Assembly (NCBI GenBank): GCA_030634615.1
Contig: DAOWAL010000014.1
Location: 1-14,842, forward strand
Origin: Candidatus Aenigmatarchaeota archaeon
Lineage (GTDB): Archaea > Aenigmatarchaeota > Aenigmatarchaeia > QMZP01 > QMZT01
DNA length: 14,842 bases
Reading direction: 5' to 3'
Shown in pieces: positions 7,090 to 14,033 of the stretch. How positions within the stretch are numbered: the first letter of the stretch is position 1; each line of letters opens with the position of its first letter. The translations under genes and the position numbers were made by a program. The notes under the pieces were generated by a model, which ran no database searches, was not told the DNA's origin, and saw only the letters and a program-made list of their open reading frames with translations.

Positions 7090-7764
7090 ATGATCAGTCA
7101 AAATAGTGAAATATACGATACTAAACGAGTAATTAGGAATATAATAAGCGTTTCAAAAAATAAATGGAATAAAATAGAACGAGATGTCAAAATGAAACAT
7201 TTCGTTGATAAGAAAAACGTGCTAATTTCTCAATATTTTTTTCATGAATACAAAGATAGTATTTACGGTGAACTATCTAAACCGATATTTAAACCTTATA
7301 TTAAAGAACGTAAAAATCATAGAGTTTTTTTACCGCCAACCAAAGATAAAAAGTTCTTACCATTGTTGACATTTGAATGGAATCACAACAAAGGTAATTG
7401 GGATTGGAAATTCATATTGGATATATTGAATACAGAAAAAATAAATACGGAAAATGTTATTAACAGGACACTAAGTTTAAGGTACGAAACCAGTCACGAT
7501 GAAAAAAGTATCCATAATTTTTCACACGTGCAAATAAACAATAAAATCTTTGGTTCAGATAAAGATTCATACACTCTTTCGTGGTTGCCTAAAAGTCATC
7601 CTCACATATTACTACGATCAGATAAATATCACAATTCTCCAGTTATCTTATTAATATTTCTTCTCGCTAGTCTGTATAGTTTTAAGGATATACCAGAATT
7701 TCTAAGAGGAATTCATGAAGACTATCATCGTAAAGATATGAAAAAATATTTCACAAATATGTAA
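7090..7764 (+). CDS. Unknown 224-residue protein, third gene of the GHKL operon
   Basis: I do not recognise this protein. It begins 4 bases after the receiver-like gene with its own ribosome binding site, so it belongs to the same operon. The N-terminal half is basic and mixed. The C-terminal half has the features most likely to be conserved: LSLRYETSH near residue 134, HNFSHVQI near 147, WLPKSHPHILL near 166 and a hydrophobic helix SPVILLIFLLASLYSF near 185. A run of R-Y-E, S-H, L-P and S-P...LLxFLLxxLY recalls small uncharacterised proteins of accessory islands. No nuclease PD-(D/E)XK motif, HNH or membrane anchor can be assigned with confidence, although the hydrophobic helix could touch a membrane. 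Candidate effector or accessory factor of the two-component-like pair. Confidence 0.7.
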   Translation: MISQNSEIYDTKRVIRNIISVSKNKWNKIERDVKMKHFVDKKNVLISQYFFHEYKDSIYGELSKPIFKPYIKERKNHRVFLPPTKDKKFLPLLTFEWNHNKGNWDWKFILDILNTEKINTENVINRTLSLRYETSHDEKSIHNFSHVQINNKIFGSDKDSYTLSWLPKSHPHILLRSDKYHNSPVILLIFLLASLYSFKDIPEFLRGIHEDYHRKDMKKYFTNM

Positions 7765-7782
7765 GATTTACAATGGTATTAT

Positions 7783-8874
7783 CTATTTGTACTTAATGTT
7801 GGGACATTTATCTAGCAAATGTTTTATTACACTTTTCCCAATCACGGTTCCCAATTTAACAGGAACCGCGTTTCCGATATGAATACCTAATCGCTGTGAT
7901 GAAATTTCGGATTTTGGATCAATAAACTTATAATATTTTGGGAAAGTCTGCAAAAGGGCACCTTCTCTCAGAGAAAGAGCTCTGTCTTGTTCTGGATGAC
8001 CGAAACGACCAGTTCCGAAAATGTAGAATTGTGTCGTTATCGTAGGTGAAGGTTTGTCCCATTCCATTCGAGAATAAACAGTAGTGTAAGTTGCCCCAGT
8101 CTCTTTTCTATGACATGGCGAACGCAATTCTTCATCCCAATCCAACCACGTTCCACCAGGCGTTGATTTATTGATACGTATTTTATTGAGTGGAGACAAA
8201 TTAGATGCCCTATGTAGAGGATCATTTTTGGACTTACCACCACTTTTTATGGATTCAATTTTATATATTGTATCTCTCACCGTTCTGTAATTCGATTTTT
8301 TGTGAGTTTTCGGTAGAAGTTTTATTTCTCCAAGTTTTGATGCTAACAATACCAATCTTCTTCTGCTCTGCGGAATGCCATAATCTGGACAATAAACTGT
8401 CTCATAAAAAATTTGATATTTGAGTTTTTTTAATTTGTTTACAAAATCTGCAAAAACTTTCTGCTTTTGTATTTGTGGAACATTTTCCATGGAAATTATA
8501 TCTGGTTCAGCTTCTTCAACTAATCTTGAAAACGAATACAAAAGACCCCATTTCTCATCCTCGCTACGTTTTTTGTTTTTCTGGGTATGTTTTGAGAAAG
8601 GTTGGCATGGGGCACACCCTACTAAAATTTTAGTACATCCTTTAGGATATAATTTCTTTAAAAAATCGCCAGTAATTTTTCTTACATCTTCTTTGATGAA
8701 AGTACTTTTGTTGTTTTTTTCGTATGCATATTTGCAAGTTCCATCACTATCTATGCCAGCAATTACTGGTATACCAGATTTTATGAGACCATGAGTTATA
8801 GCACCAACTCCACAAAAAAGATCAATAGCAGCATAATGCCTGTCTTCTTTAACATTTCCAATTTTATTTTTCAT
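7783..8874 (-). CDS. DNA (cytosine-5-)-methyltransferase
   Basis: This enzyme transfers a methyl group from S-adenosylmethionine to carbon 5 of cytosine at a specific DNA site. At 363 residues it has normal length and the standard motif order: motif I AIDLFCGVG (16-24), motif IV GCAPCQPFS with catalytic Cys90, motif VI MENV (Glu130), motif VIII QSRRRLVLLAS, a target-recognition region, and motif X HIGNAVPV. All key residues are present, so it should be active; the site it methylates cannot be read from sequence. The start lies 6 bases after the winged-helix stop, making it the last gene of a three-gene minus-strand operon. Its stop is 18 bases from the end of the convergent 224-residue gene. 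No restriction enzyme is recognised beside it. Confidence 0.95.
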   Translation of the reverse strand: MKNKIGNVKEDRHYAAIDLFCGVGAITHGLIKSGIPVIAGIDSDGTCKYAYEKNNKSTFIKEDVRKITGDFLKKLYPKGCTKILVGCAPCQPFSKHTQKNKKRSEDEKWGLLYSFSRLVEEAEPDIISMENVPQIQKQKVFADFVNKLKKLKYQIFYETVYCPDYGIPQSRRRLVLLASKLGEIKLLPKTHKKSNYRTVRDTIYKIESIKSGGKSKNDPLHRASNLSPLNKIRINKSTPGGTWLDWDEELRSPCHRKETGATYTTVYSRMEWDKPSPTITTQFYIFGTGRFGHPEQDRALSLREGALLQTFPKYYKFIDPKSEISSQRLGIHIGNAVPVKLGTVIGKSVIKHLLDKCPNIKYK

Positions 8875-8880
8875 CTAATA

Positions 8881-9189
8881 TCACATTTTGTCAGCAACAG
8901 ATAATTTTATTTTCCATTGCGTCTTCTTTACTTTCACAATAGTCTTTCTAGTTCCACTTTTAGTATTAGTGTTTATTATAACAGTTTTCTTTTTCATTAT
9001 ATTTTTTCTTCCAACCAAACCTAGATTTTTTAGTTTTATTAAATGACTCTTCGCAGTTCTCCAATCAAGTCCCAAAGCACCTGCTATTTCATTTGTGGTA
9101 AGATTATCGTAGTGAACTAAAATTCGGATTATTCTTTTCTGATTAGGTGTAAGACATCTCAATTTTTCTTTCAAGTTATCCCTATTCAT
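8881..9189 (-). CDS. Winged-helix protein, likely regulator of the methyltransferase operon
   Basis: This 102-residue protein carries a winged-helix DNA-binding domain: LTPNQKRIIRILVHYDN, then the HTH LTTNEIAGALGLDWRTAKSHLIKLKNLGLV at about residues 30-60, then a Lys-rich wing and tail (KNIMKKKTVIINT). I chose the ATG at 9189, which overlaps the stop of the preceding AbrB-like gene as ATGAATAG; a GTG at 9198 would add three residues. Overlap upstream and a 6-base gap downstream put it in one operon with the AbrB-like gene and the methyltransferase. By analogy with controller proteins of restriction-modification systems it may limit methyltransferase expression, but this is inference. Confidence 0.75.
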   Translation of the reverse strand: MNRDNLKEKLRCLTPNQKRIIRILVHYDNLTTNEIAGALGLDWRTAKSHLIKLKNLGLVGRKNIMKKKTVIINTNTKSGTRKTIVKVKKTQWKIKLSVADKM

Positions 9190-9484
9190 CCAACTCACTC
9201 AATATTTTTTTCTGCATTTTATTCATTTTTTTTGTTTTTATTATTTCAAGCCTCAGAACAGAACTATCGGAATGTGCGGTCGGTGGCGTGTATGAAGCTG
9301 TCATTTCGTCTTTGTCCTTAAGTCCAAATTTATCTGCCAGAAATTTTGGTATTTTTACCGAATATTGATAATACGTTTTACCTTTCATTTTTAACTTATG
9401 TTTTGAAACTTTGACTTTAATTGGTTCAGTTTCAGCGTCCACCTCATCAATGGCTCTCATCAACTCTCGTTTTGAGGTATACAT
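9182..9484 (-). CDS. AbrB/SpoVT-like DNA-binding protein
   Basis: This 100-residue protein is the first gene of the methyltransferase operon. Residues about 38-66 match the AbrB/SpoVT swapped-hairpin pattern, SVKIPKFLADKFGLKDKDE (compare S-V-x-I-P-x-x-L-A-x-x-L-G-L-x-x-G-D in antitoxins and transition regulators). Such proteins bind DNA as dimers and often repress their own promoter. The N-terminus is a helix (SKRELMRAIDEV) and the C-terminus a basic tail. The ATG is supported by a TATA-like box 27 bases upstream, flanked by two arms of an inverted repeat that look like its operator. No toxin gene is adjacent, so an antitoxin role is not supported. Confidence 0.7.
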   Translation of the reverse strand: MYTSKRELMRAIDEVDAETEPIKVKVSKHKLKMKGKTYYQYSVKIPKFLADKFGLKDKDEMTASYTPPTAHSDSSVLRLEIIKTKKMNKMQKKILSELDE

Positions 9485-9486
9485 AA

Positions 9487-9543
9487 TATAATTTAGTGTT
9501 AAATTAGCTTAAATAGTTTTCATTATTTTAAAACTAAATTATA
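9487..9543. repeat. Inverted operator-like repeat flanking the AbrB-operon TATA box
   Basis: TATAATTTAGT at 9487-9497 and its exact reverse complement ACTAAATTATA at 9533-9543 form an 11-base perfect inverted repeat with a 35-base spacer. The near arm covers the expected transcription start and the far arm lies just upstream of the TATA box, a good layout for autorepression by the AbrB-like or winged-helix protein. The binding role is inference. Confidence 0.6.
9508..9515 (-). promoter_or_regulatory. TATA-like box of the AbrB-methyltransferase operon
   Basis: On the minus strand TATTTAAG is centred about 27 bases before the ATG at 9484, preceded by a purine-rich GAAAAC that could be the BRE. 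There is no Shine-Dalgarno site, so the operon probably starts leaderless. Confidence 0.5.
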
Positions 9544-9551
9544 CACAAACA

Positions 9552-9564
9552 TTTAAATATATAA
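9552..9564 (+). promoter_or_regulatory. Possible TATA-like box of the transposase gene
   Basis: TTTAAATATATAA would place the start near 9582, inside the palindrome at 9573-9590. An alternative box, CTAAAATATAAT at 9583-9594, would instead give a leaderless start at the transposase ATG. I cannot choose between them. Confidence 0.35.
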
Positions 9565-9572
9565 CCACGAAT

Positions 9573-9590
9573 TATTTTAGTACTAAAATA
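9573..9590. repeat. Perfect 18-base palindrome, related to the operator-like arms
   Basis: TATTTTAGTACTAAAATA is a perfect palindrome. Its right half with flank (9582-9592, ACTAAAATATA) matches the ACTAAATTATA arm at 9533-9543 in 10 of 11 bases; the left half matches the other arm in 8 of 11. It may be a second, tightly joined operator of the same protein, between the methyltransferase operon and the transposase. Confidence 0.6.
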
Positions 9591-9614
9591 TAATCAACAA
9601 TTTCAATGATCTAG

Positions 9615-11207
9615 ATGAATAGAAGTAACGTATCGTGGTTCAAGAAGGATATTTATAGAACATTTTCAGCCATAGGAAGGGGTCAAACCATCAAAACATC
9701 CGAGTTTCTGAAAACCTTTGAACTTGGTTCGCTATACATGAAAAGAAAACACGAAAAGTTTTCCACCCCATCCATGATGAAGCTCAATGTCTTCATGAGA
9801 CTAAAGGGAATCAAGTTTCAGACCAGGATAGTAGATTACCTAAAAAAGAACAAGGAAGATGCACACAATCTCGGATTCGGAAAAGAAATTCCTGACCAAA
9901 GAACCATAAGCCACTTTCTGAACCACTCTTTGGACAATGAAGCGAACAAATACATTTCTGCAATTGTAAGGATAATTGAGACGGCATCAGAAAAGTTCAA
10001 TGTAGTTCTTGACGAAAGATGCATTGAAGTGAAAAGAGCCAGGAAAACCGACAACAAAAAAACCATTCATAATAGAAAATTTGAAAAGCTATGTGAGGCA
10101 TGTAGATACACCAAAAAGAATATTTATCCACATATAAGACTTGAGATAGGAAAGAATGCAAAATTCAGCAAAAAGCGTTATTTAGACCTTCTATTGGAGA
10201 CTGCCCACACCAACCAATTTTTGGAAAACAAATCCAACACTTTGAGGGGGAAATTTAAATTAGGAAAAATCAACGTGGAGTTTCCCCAAGCAGACAGTCT
10301 ATTATACCATCTAAAAAAATACGGTAAAGGTGAAGAAGCAATATCTAACATAAAATCGATGTATTTTGATATGTTTGAAAAGTTATGGAAAACTGCAAAA
10401 GACACGAACAAGTTCAAAGACAGAAAATTGAAGGTAGCTATTGACTATACTCATTTACCATATTACGGGAACGAAAACAGATATATGGTAACCGAATGTA
10501 AACCCACCCGTGGAACTTTCCATTCTTATACATTTGCAAGCGTGTGCATAGTAGAACACGGTATGAGATTCACACTTCTTGCTCTCCCAGTTGGCAAATT
10601 CGATTCCAAAAAGAAAATAGTCGAAGAGTTACTTGAGTACACAAGAAAGAAAATATCGATAAGCGAGGTTCTTTTAGATAGAGGATTCTTTGGAATAGAT
10701 GTAATAAGCCTACTCAGAAAAAATGGTATAAAGTACAAAATGCCTGCCATAAAAAATGCAGAGATAAAGAGGATGTGCGAGACAATCCCTGCACCTAATT
10801 ATATGAATGATTACAGAATTGGCAAAGGCAAGAAACATACATACACGAATATTTTTTTCGTTAAGTCGAGGAGTAAAAAAGATGAAACAATGGCTTTTGT
10901 GACAAATACTGACATAAGCAATAGTGACATAGATTTTCTAGAAGATATGGCGGATGATTACGGAAAACGCTGGGGTGTTGAGACATCGTATAAAGACATC
11001 AATGAAGCTTTCAGGGCAAGGACAGTTTCGGTCAACTACACCATAAGATTTTTTTATTACATGTTTTCTGTCATCTTTTACAATGTTTGGATATTAGTGA
11101 AGATGTTGATATCATTGTTTCTCTTCGGGAAAATCGTTGAGAAGTCAATAATATCTGCAAAGATGTTTGTAGAAATTCTGGTGTGTGTACAGATGGAAGT
11201 ACCCTGA
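9615..11207 (+). CDS. DDE transposase, IS4-superfamily type
   Basis: This 530-residue protein is a transposase of the RNase H-like DDE class, which cuts and joins the ends of an insertion sequence. The catalytic triad is visible: VAIDYTHLPYYG (Asp277), LLDRGFFG (Asp355) and YGKRWGVETSYKDI (Glu456). The last follows the Y-(2)-R-(3)-E spacing of IS4-type elements, but the usual Lys seven residues after Glu is an Asn. The region after Glu456 (AFRARTVSVNYTIRFFYYMF) resembles archaeal ISH3-like enzymes, though this protein is longer, with an N-terminal domain of about 270 residues. An in-frame TAG directly precedes the ATG, so the start cannot be further upstream. The frame is intact. Clear terminal inverted repeats were not found. 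Confidence 0.85.
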   Translation: MNRSNVSWFKKDIYRTFSAIGRGQTIKTSEFLKTFELGSLYMKRKHEKFSTPSMMKLNVFMRLKGIKFQTRIVDYLKKNKEDAHNLGFGKEIPDQRTISHFLNHSLDNEANKYISAIVRIIETASEKFNVVLDERCIEVKRARKTDNKKTIHNRKFEKLCEACRYTKKNIYPHIRLEIGKNAKFSKKRYLDLLLETAHTNQFLENKSNTLRGKFKLGKINVEFPQADSLLYHLKKYGKGEEAISNIKSMYFDMFEKLWKTAKDTNKFKDRKLKVAIDYTHLPYYGNENRYMVTECKPTRGTFHSYTFASVCIVEHGMRFTLLALPVGKFDSKKKIVEELLEYTRKKISISEVLLDRGFFGIDVISLLRKNGIKYKMPAIKNAEIKRMCETIPAPNYMNDYRIGKGKKHTYTNIFFVKSRSKKDETMAFVTNTDISNSDIDFLEDMADDYGKRWGVETSYKDINEAFRARTVSVNYTIRFFYYMFSVIFYNVWILVKMLISLFLFGKIVEKSIISAKMFVEILVCVQMEVP

Positions 11208-11281
11208 TGAATTCTGTTTATTGTAATTGGTTTTAGTTAGCCACAGCTATTTCTGAACGGACAATTTCTTTTGAGAAGTGG

Positions 11282-11300
11282 TTTGTTTTTCTATTTTTTT
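11282..11300 (+). terminator. T-rich terminator after the transposase
   Basis: Two T-runs (TTTGTTTTT, then C-T-A and TTTTTTT) lie 75-95 bases after the transposase stop. Archaeal transcription often ends at such runs without a hairpin. The rest of the 205-base gap to 11412 holds no gene that I can see. Confidence 0.4.
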
Positions 11301-11383
11301 CAAAGATTTCGTATTTTTATCGTCATTGTAAATGGACGTTTTTCATTGATTTCTACAAGAAAAATCAGGATTTATTAGATTTT

Positions 11384-11395
11384 GAAACTAGTTTC
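11384..11395. repeat. Short palindrome near the end of the surface-protein gene
   Basis: GAAACTAGTTTC is a perfect 12-base palindrome 18 bases beyond the surface-protein stop. Read on the minus strand it is followed by AAAA and, about 20 bases on, by a T-run (GATTTTTC), so it could contribute to termination or be chance. Confidence 0.25.
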
Positions 11396-11412
11396 GGAAC
11401 TACTGGAATCAG

Positions 11413-14001
11413 TTACGCTTTCTGCTCTTTTCCGTTAACCATTGCAGAAAATCCTTTGTTTGCAGTTCTCGTGTCATACTGCATAATGACTTCTTCGCCT
11501 GGATTTAGTTTTAATATTTCCCATGTAAGGACATCTGTTGTCGCGTTGAGTGCTTTTATCCCAGGAACCATTCTTGATCGTATGAATGCTCCTTTTGGTA
11601 CAGAATCACGTATTGTTATACCTTCGAGCATTTCTTTTGTTTTATTTCTTATTTTAAGCATAACGTGGGGACCACTTACGGTTTTTTCAAGTTTTAATGG
11701 ACCACCGCCACCTATACTTATACCGCTCATCACACCACTTCCTTTGATGAACTTGAAGTATACCACAACACCGCCGGCAATGCAGCCAATGAGAATAACT
11801 ATCTGAACAATAAGCATAACATTAAACGGCTCAGAAACTTCACCCGTGTTTGACTCAGTGTAATAACCTTCTTTACGAGCATTTATTTCAACCCTTCCGG
11901 CATGCTTTATTGTGATTTCAACAAGACCATTACTGTTTGTGTATTCCTCTTCCATATCGACAAGAGGATCAGTATCAGGATATTCAATAGTAAGTTTCAC
12001 ATTACTAACAGCATTGCCGTCCTGATCAAACACCATTATTTTAACTTTCTGGCCAACTGAAAATTTGTCAGGTATTGCAAAGGAAAGTCTCATTTCTATG
12101 CACGTGTTGGAACTTGTATCGCATACTTCATTTCTGTCGCACTGAAGATCGCTGCAGCAATACCCGGGAGCCATGTTGCATCTGTGGTTTGAACGCTTCT
12201 CCGAGCACTCGCATAATACAAGTTCACAGGTGTTTGATTCAGTGTCACAGTATTTAGTATCATCACATTCGCTGTCATAACAGCAATCGTATTTAACGCA
12301 CTCATGATCAACTGCATATCCGCACGTACAATCGAGTTCTATGCACCTGTTATTCAAGCAAACATCTGTGCCGTAAAAACAATCGTCCGTGTCAAAACAA
12401 TCATATGTTGGATAAACAGTAAAGACCACGCTTGTTGAGTTTTCTACATCATCAACTGAAGTGCACGTAACAGTGATTTCATAATCACCTTCCATATCAT
12501 CGACATCCAGATATCCCCTGAACCATGTCTCGTCAATTTCGCTGAGATCTCCGGTTGTGTTGTCAACTAAATATGAACACGATGTAATGTTCGTTTCACT
12601 CGATACTTCAATTCTGAGTGTACCGTTTGCAGTAAGATCTCCTTTCATATATGTTATGTTCTGCGGCGAGTGTAAAGTGAAATTGAATGTTGCGTTCTCT
12701 TCAGGTGGAGGTTCTATCTCGTCTGTCTCATTTATGGTGAGATTCACAGAAACTCTGTCGCCTGTTAAATTTAATATCGTATAGTTGCTCGTGAAACCGA
12801 CTTTTGTAATATTAAGTATGTAAGGATTGTAATAGAATGTTCCTGATTCGTTTTCTTCCTCTATAGTGTTAGCTAAACATGCAGGAAAAGTTTGAATCAA
12901 CCACCCTTCTCCGTATTCGGCGGTTCTGTTACCTTTTATTGTGAAATTTACTTCATCCACATAACCGCCATCTGCATCAAAAACCTCAAAGCAGATATTG
13001 GCTTGTCTCAATAATCTGTTGTATGTTGTATTCTCAAAGGTAATGTTTCCGGATGAAAATATGAAGATGTCATGATAGCTATTATTCACAATAATACTGT
13101 CTTTAACAACGATATCATCCTGTCCGTAAATGCTAAGGCCTCTTCCATAATTATTCTTGAATATGTTCCCTGAGAAAATAGTGCTATAGTTACTCTTTAC
13201 ACCAAACCCGGAATTGTTTATACACAAATTGTTTGTAATGTTGTTGCTATTTCCACTTACATATATTTGCGCATCATTTAGGTTATTAAGGAATGTGTTG
13301 TTGCTTATCACGGAATTATCCAGAATTATTGTTGCTGCTGCTACTCCAACATTGTTCTTTATGATATTACCTTCGAAAAATATCCCATCACCAGAAAAAT
13401 ATCCACCTGAGATCGATTCACTGATATTGTTGCCTGTTATCACATTGTTGTTTCCATACATGTAAAATCCTAATTGATTTGAGGTGAAGTTGTTACCAGT
13501 AATTACGCTATTGTCAGAATACAGCAAAATTCCTTTGAAATTATTCGTAAACGTCGTGTTAGTTATGTTTGTCCAGTCAGACTCTATGTAAACCCCTTCC
13601 ACATCATCACGCATGTAACTATTATATCCACAATCGTGCACAAATGAATCTTTGATTTCAAGCGTTGCGCCGCTGTTTGACACAAACGTGTAAGCATAAG
13701 CAGACTCACTTTCAATTGTTGAGCCTTGCTGAATTAGAAGTGACCCATCGTTCTCAAGACCGAATTCACCATTTGATGTTGAATTGAACTGAAGAACAGT
13801 GTTTTCCAAAACAAGTGTACCCGAACTGTTTATCAGAATATTTCCATTCAGGTTAAGGAATTTATCTGTACATGTAACGCTTTCATTGACTAACCAGTCA
13901 CCGCTGTCGGGAACTTCGTAACCGCCGCAGTCTTCTGCTGTAACAAGTAACGGCGACATTGCTAAAATTAGCACTACCAGTAACAAACCCCAATTCTTCA
14001 T
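11413..14001 (-). CDS. Large surface protein: beta-helix, Cys-rich modules, membrane anchor, cytoplasmic DUF11-like domain
   Basis: This 862-residue protein is exported and anchored in the cell envelope. In order it has: a signal peptide (1-22, GLLLVVLILAMSPLL); a right-handed beta-helix of the NosD/parallel-repeat type (about 40-330) built from turns such as NNVITGNN and SVISNNTFLNN; an Ig-like stretch (about 340-525); a Cys-rich segment (about 533-635) of three related units with YDCCYDSEC and GYCCSDLQC cores; another beta-sandwich (about 640-720); one transmembrane helix (about 726-748); and a C-terminal DUF11-like domain (about 770-855). More than 25 N-x-S/T sequons by eye suggest heavy N-glycosylation. 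The role may be adhesion or binding of surface polymers. A leaderless-type TATA box supports the ATG. NosD similarity means fold only, not copper chemistry. Confidence 0.85.
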   Translation of the reverse strand: MKNWGLLLVVLILAMSPLLVTAEDCGGYEVPDSGDWLVNESVTCTDKFLNLNGNILINSSGTLVLENTVLQFNSTSNGEFGLENDGSLLIQQGSTIESESAYAYTFVSNSGATLEIKDSFVHDCGYNSYMRDDVEGVYIESDWTNITNTTFTNNFKGILLYSDNSVITGNNFTSNQLGFYMYGNNNVITGNNISESISGGYFSGDGIFFEGNIIKNNVGVAAATIILDNSVISNNTFLNNLNDAQIYVSGNSNNITNNLCINNSGFGVKSNYSTIFSGNIFKNNYGRGLSIYGQDDIVVKDSIIVNNSYHDIFIFSSGNITFENTTYNRLLRQANICFEVFDADGGYVDEVNFTIKGNRTAEYGEGWLIQTFPACLANTIEEENESGTFYYNPYILNITKVGFTSNYTILNLTGDRVSVNLTINETDEIEPPPEENATFNFTLHSPQNITYMKGDLTANGTLRIEVSSETNITSCSYLVDNTTGDLSEIDETWFRGYLDVDDMEGDYEITVTCTSVDDVENSTSVVFTVYPTYDCFDTDDCFYGTDVCLNNRCIELDCTCGYAVDHECVKYDCCYDSECDDTKYCDTESNTCELVLCECSEKRSNHRCNMAPGYCCSDLQCDRNEVCDTSSNTCIEMRLSFAIPDKFSVGQKVKIMVFDQDGNAVSNVKLTIEYPDTDPLVDMEEEYTNSNGLVEITIKHAGRVEINARKEGYYTESNTGEVSEPFNVMLIVQIVILIGCIAGGVVVYFKFIKGSGVMSGISIGGGGPLKLEKTVSGPHVMLKIRNKTKEMLEGITIRDSVPKGAFIRSRMVPGIKALNATTDVLTWEILKLNPGEEVIMQYDTRTANKGFSAMVNGKEQKA

Positions 14002-14023
14002 ACATAAAATTTGTCCGAGGTGG

Positions 14024-14030
14024 CTTAAAT
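14024..14030 (-). promoter_or_regulatory. TATA-like box of the surface-protein gene
   Basis: On the minus strand ATTTAAG is centred about 26 bases before the ATG at 14001, in the 32-base gap after ScpB. It gives the gene its own start point although it lies directly behind ScpB in the same direction. Confidence 0.4.
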
Positions 14031-14033
14031 CTA

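Noticed and set aside
7090-7764. Restriction endonuclease matching the methyltransferase
   Set aside because: No PD-(D/E)XK, HNH or GIY-YIG motif can be placed with confidence in this protein, so I left the function open.
8420-8794. Open frame of 124 codons on the plus strand inside the methyltransferase
   Set aside because: It lies opposite a gene with all catalytic motifs and its translation shows no recognisable domain.
9182-9484. Antitoxin of a toxin-antitoxin pair
   Set aside because: The AbrB-like fold fits, but the neighbouring gene is a winged-helix protein and no toxin-like gene is adjacent.
9485-11412. Terminal inverted repeats of the insertion sequence
   Set aside because: Comparing 9485-9614 with the reverse complement of 11208-11412 by eye gave matches of only 5-7 bases, so the element ends stay undefined.
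13000-13880. Repeat array such as CRISPR
   Set aside because: The repeated AT-rich look comes from Asn-rich beta-helix turns in an intact coding frame; there are no regular identical repeats or spacers.
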